64,000 bases of DNA from Pipra filicauda. Taxonomy: Eukaryota > Chordata > Aves > Passeriformes > Pipridae. The translations under genes were made by a program, and so were the position numbers. The stretch spans positions 558,001-622,000 of the forward strand of contig NW_024104295.1 in the NCBI RefSeq assembly GCF_003945595.2. The letters run 5' to 3'. Of this stretch, positions 47,301-58,003 are shown in pieces (position 1 is the first letter of the stretch; every line of letters starts with the position of its first letter). Under the pieces are notes generated by a model. The model was not told where the DNA came from. It worked only from the letters and a program-made list of their open reading frames with translations, and searched no databases.

Positions 47301-50300
47301 GAAAAAAAAGTGTATAGCTTTTGTTGTGGTTGCAGGTTTCTTCCCCTTACTGAAACAGTGAGACATGTAATGGCTGTCATTTGTAAAACGATGATGCTGA
47401 ATAAGAGTAAAATAAATTGAAAAAAGTTACTCCTGTAAAACTTGAAATACTTTTATAATTAATGTGACAAAAATAATTTTTTTTTTCCATTTCTGAAATG
47501 TTTTACAATACTCATGTCAAATTTAGTGGAGGTAATGTCTTAGAAAGATTAAACATATAATAAGGGAGAAGAGCCTTCCTAATAACAATTTTCGAAGTGC
47601 TTAGGGAAAAAAAGAGTTCAGTGGAAGAAGGTGTTAAGAAATTAATTACAGAACATTTTGAGAAGATCCAGGAGAGGCAATAAAAAAGTACTGTTTTTCT
47701 ACAAATGAAAATGGGCAGTAACTTTGTTAGTTGTGGGAAATACATGGTGGTGGAAAGATAATACCAAATGAAAAAGTCTAGAAGCGCTTTCCCCCATTGA
47801 TATTAAGCATCCAAATAACTAGGAAAACTCTTTAAGAACCCCGCAGGAGTAGTATTTAACATTTCAAACCTTGTTTAGCCCTATCCCTGAACACTTGTCG
47901 AGATAATGACACAGTTTAGGAAACTGCCTCAGGACAAGCTAGGAAATTACAGGCATTCAGTTGTAAACTAAGCTGTTAAAAACGATTCTAACATGTCAAG
48001 TGGGAGAACATTTAGGTACCCACAGCTTTGTTAAATGTCTGTAGTGTAGGTTTGGGAAAAGAAGTGGTGCTTTAGCCAGGGGCAGGGAGGTGGAAGAGGA
48101 GATGCTAATTGGTTAGGACTAGGACTTGAATTATTTTTTTTTTTGGTAGGAAATATGCATGGCAGCCTCAGAATTTCAGAATTATCAGGAAGTTTTCAAC
48201 ACAGCAGATCAGCCCTGTGATTTCTTCTAAGATATTCCAGTTGGCTTTTGCTTTTCTTAGAAAACTATACCTGCCAAAATTGTCAGACAGCTGCTCTGTT
48301 AATGGTATATATCTGAGTAGGGGAAAATTTTCACTTTTCCTTCCCTGAAGCAGAAACCTGGTGCAGGTGTATACAAAAAAGTCAATTTTTATGTGCTTGT
48401 CAACCACTGCATCTTTTACTGCTCCAAAAAACAGAGATGTTGTGTTTGTGATTGACAGAAATCACATACAAGTGAATGAATGAGAGTTTAATAAATATTT
48501 AATGTAGGAATATCTTCTAACAGGGTTATAATTATAAATTATAATTCTAATCAAAAGAAGCTGGGTGCATTTTGTGCTCTTATATTTCATGGCCAACTGC
48601 TAAATAAAGAAAAGGGAAGCAGCACTCGTAGCTGTTTTAGAAGGTGAAGAAAGTATATTTAAAGGACAGTGAACTTTAAAGGTAACTGCTTTAAGATTTT
48701 GCGGAAAAGCACCTAAAGATTAATCTGCTTCCTGTGTTTGAGTCTTGTTGCTTGTTTTGAGTTTCTAATAACTTTTATTTATGAGATAGATATATCTGTG
48801 TTTGTGTATGTGTATTTTTGGTGTGCCAGTATTAGTAGAGGAAAGTGTACATAAGGTCCAGTTTACAGCATAAAAGAACCACACCCTCCCCCCCCCAAAA
48901 AAAGGGAAAAAACCAAAAAGTACATCAATTCCATTGATCCCTGTGATCCCTGAAGTCTAACTTTTGAATATTCAAGTAAGTTGATACTATGAAGAGCTGT
49001 CACTGCTTCAGAGCTATGGATGCCAAAGTAATTATGTTTGCAAACCTTGGGATGAATCAGTCTGGTTTTTTACCCTCTGATTTGGGAGCAGGGAAACAAT
49101 TTGGCTGAATATCTAGGCAATTAATTTTGAAATTAGCTCCAACTTTTTGAATTTTAAGGAGTTCATGAAACTATAACCACATATAAAATGAACTTTCTGG
49201 CACTTCTGAAAGAATCCCATTTTATGAATCAGGCATTAGCTTTAAAGTGTGGGTGGAAGTAGGAGCAGGGCTCTGACAGTCTTGTCCCTGCCAGAGCTGG
49301 GTGCCACTGTGAGGCAGGAAGGAATGAAACTCCAGCCCAAATGTCTTGCTGACAGCACACAAGAGATGCAGTTTTTCTGGCCTATATTTACACTGTTTCT
49401 TACCCTGCCCTCCCTTTGGAAAGAAGCTGCTCTCTCCCAGGTGACTTCTCCGATGTTGACATGGGCTGTTTGAGTTAAAGTATTGTGGGAGTGTTCCATC
49501 TGTTGGCCTCCTTTATACTCCAGAAAGTGGGATCAGCTGCCAGGGTGGATTGTTTCTCAATGAAGTGGAGAGGTGGCAAGACATGAGTGTGGGAAGGGAA
49601 TTGTGTTCAGTTGTGTCAAAATGCTTCTAGTATTTTGGTTTGATAAGGCACGTGAAGGTTTGTAAAGGTTTGTGTCTCCCAAAACCTGGAAGGAAATGTC
49701 ACAATGTGACAGAAGGCATACATGTAAGGTCAAGGCTTTGCTATTCCTAAATTTCAAAGCCCAGCAGAGAGGCAGGGTGTCTTGGAAAAGGCTGAAATAT
49801 CTGTGTAGGAAGAATTTCGGGCAAAGATACAATATGTGAGTTGCTACTCATTCTAACTTTACTGATAAGTGATGTGAATGGTGAGGTTATTTGAGGGTGT
49901 CTTGGCAAATTCTCTGGTTATAAATTGCGTTCTCAGTTTTTTCAGTATGATGGTGAATTGGTGTCCAGGAACAATGAAAAAATAAGTACTGTGACATTAA
50001 AAATTTGATTCGTTTCATGGATAACTTCAAGTCAGCTGCAGCAAGGAGCAATTGCATCATGAAAGTAGATAAAAATCTTGCCTGAATGGTTCTTACTCTA
50101 AATTTTAGATTCTCTGTTATTTAAAAGGTGCTCCCCTCCCATGAAGGCTTTTAAGTTGGAAACACTTGAAGGCTCCATTCAAGATCTGCTCACCTGACAT
50201 TGGTCTTAAGAATGATTGTATGGCAAGAGAAACCTTCACAAAGCCTTTTCAGGAGTTTGCTGTCAGTATAAGCTGCAAAATATACCAACATAATCTTGGT

Positions 50301-52550
50301 GTGTGGGTTTAAGTTACCTTACAGCATCCTGTAAACAGGAGTTCACATTTCCTTGTATTAGCTTTTGAGATTGTAAATTAGATTTAATGTATTAGTGCTA
50401 AAGCCTTGGTAGGCTGGCAAGTCGGCCTATGTCTAAGGAATTAAGTATAGTTTGATTGCAGAGCTTACTATTAAATACATGCTTTATGGTTTAGCTATTT
50501 TGGACTTTAAATACAGATGTTATTAGAAATCATTTCAGTTCCTTTTATTTTTGATAGTAATTTCTCTTTTTATCATTTGGGCAGGTCTGAGTGACTGTAA
50601 TATTTTCACAGCAAAGGCTAATCACATCACTTTTAGGTATATGTAGTCCCTGAAACAAGTGTGGGGGTTTTGTATTGTTTTGATTTTTTTTCCTTTTAAC
50701 AGAACTGAACCAGTGCAGAATTAGTCTTATTTGCCTAATGGCTCCAGAGCTCATGAAATGTGACTGTGAATTGTTTGCAAATATATGTAGATCCTTTCAC
50801 ATTGATCAGCAAGGAGGGGACTAATACCATCACACTTATTATCATCAATGACACCAAGAACCTGATTGTTTGGACTCAAACAAACCTTGCAGGAACCACT
50901 GCCCATTCTAGTCCTCTCTCATAACTGGTTCCTAAGATAACTCAAAAAGGTGATCCTTATATGAGAAACAGAGAAGATATTTCTGCTTTTCTATTCAGCC
51001 TTGCAAATCACTTAGCAGGAATTGGTGAAACATTCCAGCACAGAGAAACCATTCACAATTTTTGAGAGATGGAGGTTTACACATTATTTTAACATACCAT
51101 ACAACACTGGTGAAAGGGAGACAAATGACCATTTATTTATTCTTCTGCTTTTTTCATTATCCCAGGGCCGAAGTAAACCACAGGCCCTTGTGGCCGATAT
51201 GTTATTCCTCGGTATTAGAGCTGTCCAAAGCAAGCTTTTGACAAGGATATGAAATGATCTTCTAAGATGCCCAAGTGAGTTGTTCTATTTAGCTGATTTT
51301 TTTTCCCTTTTAATCTCATTAGAAGCTTTTGGTTTGAAAGTGGGGCACACAAAACTAAAATAAACCAGGCACTGATACTAGACTTGGACTTTATAGACTT
51401 AGATGCTGGTGGTTTTGAGTTTTGAAAGGATAGAGTAAATTTCAGACAAATTTTTATTATGGGCTTTGAAAGAAGTGCTTTAAAAATGTATAAAAAATTG
51501 GTCCAGAGAAGGATGTTATTATACAGCAACTCTGAAACAAAATTATTATATATTATGATTAAAATACAGAAGAAGATGTCAATATTAGCAAAACAGACAT
51601 CTATCAATATTGACAAAATAGACATATGTCTGCAAGTAAACTGGGCTTTATTTATTCTGTACCCAATTATATTTTACCTTTCTGGTGGATTATGAAAGCA
51701 GTTTGATTTAGCTTTCTTTTCCCCGCCCTTGAAATTCAAGAGAGTGAAAGTTTGACTTTTGTGCTTAAGTAGGCTCTGGCGAGGTTTGAGTCCCATTGCT
51801 GCCAGGCACCTTTGGCATAACCTTGGGAAAGTCGTTTCATCATTGTGTGATTTTCATTCCTCACTGAATTCTTGAGGGTAGTAATGTAAAACCTGTAGCT
51901 GATATCCTGTTCTGTTCAGGTATAGGTTTTGCCTCTAGACATCTATATCTGAACATGAATTAATTATGCCATAGAAAGGGAAAGTCCATTTTGGCAAACA
52001 GCACTTGCTGAAGAACAACAATCTGTATGTGCCTCAGAATTTTATATGGTGATATAGAATGTTATAAGTAACCTGACTGCATTTATGAGAAATACTGTGG
52101 AAGGGTTTTGAGCTTTTTTTGTGTCATTAGAAGAATTTTGATTAATCCTTATCACTGATGGCAGAAATTGTAGATTTTACCAGTGTTGCATGCAAAGTGG
52201 AACCTATAATGATTTCTTATAATTTAGTTTATTCCAAAATACCTGTGATCCACCAGACTATAAGCTTATAAACACATAATTAAGTACAATAATATATCAC
52301 CTCACTTTTGAAGTTCAAAGGGAACTTTTGAAGCATAACAGGAAAGGTTCCAAGGGATAGAGCCATATGTACCAGTCTGTGCTTCTATGTGTGTTTTTGT
52401 GCTCTTGAAGCTCCATACAGCTGTACACAGCTACTCTTCTGCATAGAGATCAGCCCTTTTTCCTTTTTCAAGATTGGTTTCTAGTATGCAACAGAATCAG
52501 CCCTAAATCCAGAATGGGCAAAATCCATCATCTGTACAATTCCACTTGTA
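41314..52550. other. Long unique AT-rich stretch, no gene recognised
   Basis: About 11 kb with no LTR, CR1 or RTE-like signature. It includes a TAGA microsatellite at 41749-41775, a strongly AT-rich zone at about 45050-46200 with almost no low-complexity repeats, and a C-run/A-run block near 48884-48907. Open frames of 100 or so residues (for example 46861-47205) look random. An acceptor-like site near 51165 precedes an open frame to about 51252 but has no good donor. Confidence 0.45.
41749..41775. repeat. TAGA/GATA tetranucleotide microsatellite
   Basis: About six units of TAGA with one early interruption (AAATA), followed by ATA-rich sequence. A typical variable vertebrate tetranucleotide repeat. 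Confidence 0.9.
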
Positions 52551-53037
52551 GCAAGGTCCTGTGCTCAATTTTGGGCCACTCACTACAAGACATTGAGGAG
52601 CGAGTTCAGAGAAGGGCAGTAGAGATGGTGAAGGGTCTGGAGCACAAGTCCTTTGAGAAACAGCTGAAGAAGCTGGGGTTGTTTAGCCTGGAGAAGAAGA
52701 GGCTCAGAGGTGACCTTATCCCTCTCTACAACTACCTGAAAGGAGGTTGTAGTGAGGTGTGGATTAGTCTCTTCTCCCACTGAACAAGTACCAGGACAAG
52801 AGGAATTAGATTAGATTAGATATTAGAAAAAATTTCTTCACTAAAAGGGTGGTCAGGCACTGGAACATGCCATGTAGGGAAGTGGTGGACTCACCATCCT
52901 TGGAAGTGTTCAAAAAATATGTGGATATGACACCTAGGGACATGGCTTAGTGGTAAGCATGGTGGTGCTGAGCTAACGATTGGACTCTATGATCGTAGAG
53001 ATCTTTTCCAACCTTAACAATTCTATGATTCTGTGAT
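52551..53037 (+). mobile_element. CR1 LINE 3' end, plus strand
   Basis: About 490 bp. In order the landmarks are CTGTGCTCAATTTTGGGCCA, GAGTTCAGAGAAGGGC, GTGAAGGGTCTGGAGCACAA, TGTTTAGCCTGGAGAAGAAG, GAGGTGACCTTATCCCTCTC, AAATTTCTTCACTAAAAGGG, GTGGTGGACTCACCATCC, and a tail with TTCCAACCTTAACAATTCTA and TGATTCTGTGA. This is the end of CR1 ORF2 plus the 3' UTR. The translated fragment [16 protein letters not shown] matches the ORF2 C-terminal region, but stops and gaps follow. 5'-truncated and not functional. Confidence 0.93.
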
Positions 53038-54735
53038 TTTTACGGCGAAGGAACACCGTTAAGAAGTCACATACCAGGGGATGGAGGGCTGTTAAGCCTG
53101 TCCGGTGGTGCCAGTATAATCTGCACAGGTTTTCAGTATTATTTGAATACTGTTAGTCTCCCCCAACACAGCAGCACACTTGGAAACTGCTAATTTCCAG
53201 GTGATCTTGGAATTTATCTCTGACCACAGCAAACAGCTGTCATCCCCATTACCCACCACAGCCCCATTCTGCAAAGTGCAGAATGTACAGAGATCCCTGC
53301 AGTTGTCCTTCTTGGAGGTGGTGGTTTCAACTTCTCTATATTATCAGTTAACTTTGTGTGGAAAATAGAGGAAGGATGAGGATTTTGGTCAGTGCAGCTA
53401 TGGCACAAGAGGTCAAGGTGGTACCCTGGCCAGATGGACGTAAAGAGTTCTGAGGAGAAAAGTTTCCACACCTTGCTGTAATCAGTAAGGTAGGAACTGA
53501 GTTTACCTCCTTAGTTTCTGGAGCTGAATTAGTGATCCAGAAGAGAGTATGTTGAACTAAAAAGTTGTCTTCACAATTGTCTTATAGTAATTAAAATCTA
53601 TATATTAACTGAACCTAGTTATAAACAATTCATGAAGATAAAGAGATAGTATTTTTTTTTAAGGAGTTGTGTGTGTGGATTCCTTGTAAAGAATTTATTA
53701 TCACTCCATCTAAATTGACTTTTTATTTTTCTGCTCCTAATTTAGGCTTAAATTTTCTTTTTGTGAATGGTTTGAAATGTATAATTCTAATGATTTTTCT
53801 CAGGAAAACCATTGTAGAGCAGCCATGCATTAACAGTGCATATTTACAGCCTACAGGAGGCTGACTGCCTTGAGAGAAAGGTTTCTTAGTTATATATTCA
53901 TGATTTTTATTTACATCTGTGTAACAAAAAGACCCATACAGTGTATATCTTCTGAACATATGTATTGCTTAAAAATATATGTAAGCATGTTGCCACAGCA
54001 GAAGTGTATGAGGAGCCTTTAATTTCCTGGCATACCCTTCAAGGCACAGACCAGTTTGGTGGAGGGGCTGAGCTGCAATTACTGGAAGTTGCTACATCCC
54101 AGGGAGGCAAGAAGAAGCATCTTTGCTTTCTCCCGTAACATGCCTTGTGCATGCTTCGTCCTGTTGTTGTTCTTTCCCTCCTTTGAATTCAAGCTGATAA
54201 GAGTTGTGGAGTTCTCCTTGGATTTCCCCTAGACTATCTATGAGGATAATGTTTGAAAAGCTTTGGTAAGTGTGTGTTATGTTTGAGCATATTTATGGTT
54301 AAGATTAGTTTTATTTGATGAACAGCCAGTGGTAGTTGGTAACAGTCTGAGACAACTGGGTACTCTTCCTGATAGACATGGGCAAAGGTGGTGAAGATGT
54401 TTACTGTATGCTTTAAATTGTTGACAGGCAACAAAACTACCCAGAAATCCTCTTACTTCCTATAAGGCTCTTGGTAATATCAATTTGCAGGGTGGGAGAC
54501 TTATTTTACCAGGGTAAGTCTGAGAACTGAAGATTTCTCCTGGCTTACTTAAAATACTGGAGGAGCTGTATCGAGAAATCCCTTTGACTCTTAAAATCAG
54601 AAGAGATGGAGAGATTTATCTGCACCAGTTAAGCTGTTGCTGCTACAGTACAAGTACCTGAATAATAATGTGCTTGCAGTGAGAAGGAACTGCAGTATTC
54701 TGTCATAGGTTTGCCCAGCTGGTGAAAAGGGCTTC
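53038..54735. other. Unique DNA between two CR1 fragments
   Basis: No gene or repeat recognised. Short AT-rich stretches occur near 53560-53660. The CR1 on either side are in the same orientation but cover different parts of the element (3' end on the left, 5' ORF2 on the right), so they are separate insertions and not one split copy. Confidence 0.5.
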
Positions 54736-55668
54736 AAACTAAGGTTGACGAGGGAGGGGAACCACAATCTATCCCACTGCTACCAGTTTGATGCCAGCGC
54801 CCGCAGGAGGTGCCCAGAGCCTGGAGAGGGATCACAGGTCAGCAGGAAAGCACCTGAAGAACAGCACAAAGGAATTCTTGCCACTCCAGCCATAAGACAG
54901 CTTCATCAAGGGCCCAACTTAATGTCTCTATGCAAACACACATAGCATGGGGAATAAACAACAGGAGTTAGGTGCAAACCACTGCAGTGCTATGATGTGA
55001 TTGGCGTCAGTGGTCAGATGGTTCCTGTGACTGGAGTGTTGGAATGGAAGGATGCAAGCTCTTTAGGAAGGACAGGCCTGCTGGAGCTGAGGTACTCAGT
55101 GACATTTCTGCCTCAGTCTTCACAGACAAACGCTCCAGCTACACTGCCTGAGTTACTGTGAGAATGAAGAACCACCCACTGTAGAAGCAGACCAGGCTCA
55201 AGACCACTTATCTAAGGAACCTGGAGGTGCACAAGTCCATGGGATCTGATGAGATGTATCTGTGAGTTCTGAGGGAACTGTTGGATGAAGTGACTAAGCC
55301 ATTATCCATCATATCTGGAGAAGTCATGGCAGTTCAGTGAAGTTCCCACTGACTGGAAAAGGGGAAACATAATGCCTGTTTTAGGAAGGGAAGTAAGGAA
55401 GACTCTGGGAACTACAGTCTGGTCAGTTTTGCCTCAGCTCCTGGCAGGATGGTGGAGCAGATCTTCTGGAAACTATGCTAAGGCACATGGAAAACAAGGA
55501 GGTGATTTGTGACAGCCAACATGGCTTCACTAAGGGTAAATCATGCTTGACAAATTTGGTGGTCTCCTATGATGGCTTTAAGGTGCTGGTGGATGAGGAA
55601 AGAGTGACTGACATCATCTACTTGGACCTGTGTAAAGGATTTGGCACTGTCCCACAGGTTTCGAGCTA
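54736..55668 (+). mobile_element. CR1 LINE ORF2 fragment with internal deletion
   Basis: The left part, around 54930-55070, carries the start of the CR1 endonuclease region: the nucleotide landmarks ATAGCATGGGGAATAAACAA and GACTGGAGTGTTGGAATGG. At about 55075-55090 it jumps straight to a later segment (GAGGTACTCAGTGACATTTC), so most of the endonuclease is missing. From 55475 a 64-codon frame reads through the reverse-transcriptase entry, including [15 protein letters not shown] and [11 protein letters not shown]. The motif resembles the YLDFCKAFDTV of CR1 reverse transcriptase, but its AFD is altered to GFG. The similarity ends abruptly at 55668. It is a decayed pseudocopy. Confidence 0.85.
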
Positions 55669-57065
55669 ACTCAGAGTTTTGAACTAGGAGAGCTCAGGGT
55701 TTTGCGTGACACAAGTTGGGTTACTGCTCAGCCTGTCACACTGGCTTTGGATGGCAATACCTGGCTCTGACTTGGGATGAACTCTGCAGCTTTCCTGGGG
55801 GGCAGCAAACATTTTTCAGTCTGTGGATGTTGATTTTGAGATGTCCTCTGTCTGGAGTGGTTCTGAATTTGGCTTATTATATTCTAAATAAACCCCATTT
55901 GAAATTGCCACAGAAACAATAATTGTTCATATACTATTTTGAAGGAATTAGATGAAAAGAACCATCAGACTTCCCTCTGCAATTTATAATCAAAATGTTT
56001 CCAGATGTCTTAGGTAATTTTGCCCCAGTTGGAAGCAGCAAGCTGGGAATGAGCTAAGTAAAAGGTAGGCAGCAATCTTTCTGTTTGTTCTAACAGAGGA
56101 TATGTTGGTAGGAGAGAGAGTCAAAGGTTGTAATAGAGCTGTCCGACAAACAGCCTGGCGTTCTTCTTGGCATTGCCACAGGAGTAGCTTTGGGGAAAGA
56201 GATGGTAAGGGTTTTTTCATGCTTTTTCTCCTGGAAAATGCCATTTGATCAAAAACGTGTTTCCCTGGTTAGAAAAATCATATTTCAGTGATGCTTTGGA
56301 TTTTTTTTTTGGTGGGTGGGGAAGCAGTGAAAAGGGAGACAGAAGTGGCGTCCCATTACACTAAAAACACCAGTCGCAAGGTGGTGTGTTTCTAGATTTG
56401 TACTAACTTTTTTATTTTGTGTGCATGCTCATTGAAGCTAAAATCACCTGAAATAAAACCTACAGTTTTATCATACACAATGCTTTAATTTACCTGAAAT
56501 CATATTTAATTATTTTATTTTTTTGCCTGAGAAGTACCCACTTCTGTTAACCCTGATTTGAAATGTTGGTGCTTAAAAAAAAAAGTAGAATTTTCCACTG
56601 AGATGAAACTCAGTTCTAGAAAATGCTTCATCTTCTCTGTATTGTTCAAGTGTTGATATAATTAAAGGGAGGGTTGTTTTGTGTCTTTAGTACTATTATA
56701 AGGCTAAGTTCAGACTACAGTGTCATAACATTATGTTCTAACAAGGTAGTAATTATCCTCTTGTATTTGTTCTGATCCCCACCTCGGATGGGCATAGCAA
56801 AATGTTCCATATGACTATAATGTCTTATCTAAGCCACACCCTTTTTGAGTTTTTTTTCTTGTGGACACATCTCAATTGATTAAACTCACTGGTTTAAAAG
56901 TTCTGGAGCCATGGTGACGTCCATGGAATTGTTCATCGCCCCTGTATCAACTGCATATCATCACCTATTGGGAGCATTTATACTCATTAAGCTTATTTTG
57001 CAGGTACTGCCCCTGTCACAGTACAGTATTATTTGGTGGATACCTTTAATGGGTCCAGATTAGTA
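55669..57065. other. Unassigned DNA with a possible old LTR remnant
   Basis: The first ~250 bp (55669-55920) start where CR1 similarity stops and contain an AATAAA signal at 55887-55892. The composition suggests a decayed LTR or 3' UTR, but no ends or duplication are visible. The remainder is unique AT-rich sequence with poly-T and poly-A runs. Confidence 0.35.
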
Positions 57066-57552
57066 GTCTTTCAGGAACAGCCTGCTCCAGCGTGGATCCT
57101 CCACAGGTCCTCCCAGGAGCTGCCTGCCCCAACGTGGGCTTCCTACATGGTCACAGCCACATTTGGGCACTCACATGCTCCAGTGTAGAGTCCTCTGTGG
57201 GCTGCAGAGGGACAGCAGGGCTGTAGGGGAATCTCAGCTTTACTCATCCTTCTTCATTGACCTTAGTGTCTGCAGAGTTGTTTCTCTCATATATTCTCAC
57301 TCCTTTCTTCTCTGGCCGCAATTACTTTTGCCCAATGGCCCAATAACTTTTGTTTTTCCTTCTTAAATGTGTTATCACAGAGGCACTGACAACCATTGCT
57401 GATGAGCTTGGCCTTGGCCAGCGGCGGGTCCATCCTGGAGCTGACTGGTGTTGGCTCTACCGGACATGGGGGAAGCTTCTGGCACCTTCTCACAGAAGCC
57501 ACCCTTGTAGGCCCCCCTAGCTACCCAAATTTGCTTGCCTGGCAAACCCATT
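57066..57552 (-). repeat. Truncated second copy of the avian ERV LTR
   Basis: About 490 bp aligning by eye with roughly 30787-31365 of the solo LTR, in the same orientation. Shared landmarks on the plus strand are GTCTTTCAGGAACAG, CTGCTCCAGCGTGGATCC, GGGCTGCAG repeats, GTGTCTGCAGAGTTGTTTCT, TATTCTCACT, GACATGGGGGAAGCTTCTGG and CTCACAGAAGCCACCC. Compared with the other copy it keeps a segment with CTTCTTAAATGTGTTATCAC (57360-57379), which on the sense strand holds an AT-rich TATA-like element before the expected transcript start. The 3' half of the LTR (the left side here) is missing. The right edge lies near GGCAAACCCATTAC (57541-57554) and is approximate. Confidence 0.78.
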
Positions 57553-57630
57553 ACTCAGGCCCAGACACTAGTTACTTTAGATAACTTAAATCTTTTGGAG
57601 TTCATTGCCTTGTATGCAGAATTTTTGGGA

Positions 57631-57649
57631 TTTTTTTTTTTTTTTTTTT
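57631..57649. repeat. Poly-T tract (19 T)
   Basis: Nineteen consecutive T residues in unique sequence just beyond the truncated LTR. It could be the poly-A tail of a minus-strand retrotransposed sequence, but no body is recognisable upstream. Confidence 0.85.
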
Positions 57650-57957
57650 CTTTGAGAGATTTCTGTGTATTGCCTTAGACCCCGGAACAAGAGTGAGCCT
57701 TATGTCCAAATACTGCTGTGTCAGGTGTGGGGTAATGATTATGGATGGGAGCTTGCTGAAACAGGGTTGCTGTCTGGAATGGAGAAAAATAGGTCCCTGG
57801 ACTCTTAGCCATCCCTTTCATGCTGCTGCCTGTCATTTTCTTCTGAGGAACAGTGTGAAACCCACAACCAAGAGGTACGGTGCAGATGTAGAAACACAAA
57901 GGACTGGAAAAAAGCTGCGGAAACATAAATGGTTGGTATTACAAAAGAGGCCAGAAG

Positions 57958-58003
57958 TATCCTCTTCTCCCCCCCCCCCTCCCCCTTTTTTTTTTTCTTT
58001 TTT
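57958..58003. repeat. Polypyrimidine tract (C-run then T-run)
   Basis: About 45 pyrimidines with almost no interruption: TCCTCTTCT, then 11 C, T, 5 C, then mostly T. Such tracts can adopt triplex structure and are error-prone in assemblies. They also imitate splice acceptor tracts. Confidence 0.85.

Noticed and set aside
51166..51252. Possible exon after CATTATCCCAG
   Set aside because: The acceptor is acceptable, but no donor of reasonable quality precedes the stop.
52551..55668. Idea that the two CR1 pieces are one interrupted element
   Set aside because: The 3' end piece lies upstream of the 5' ORF2 piece in the same orientation, which a single insertion cannot produce without rearrangement.
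30285..57552. Idea that the two LTRs bound one 26-kb provirus
   Set aside because: The distance is too great, the second copy is truncated, and the intervening DNA shows unrelated CR1 and unique sequence with no gag/pol/env similarity.
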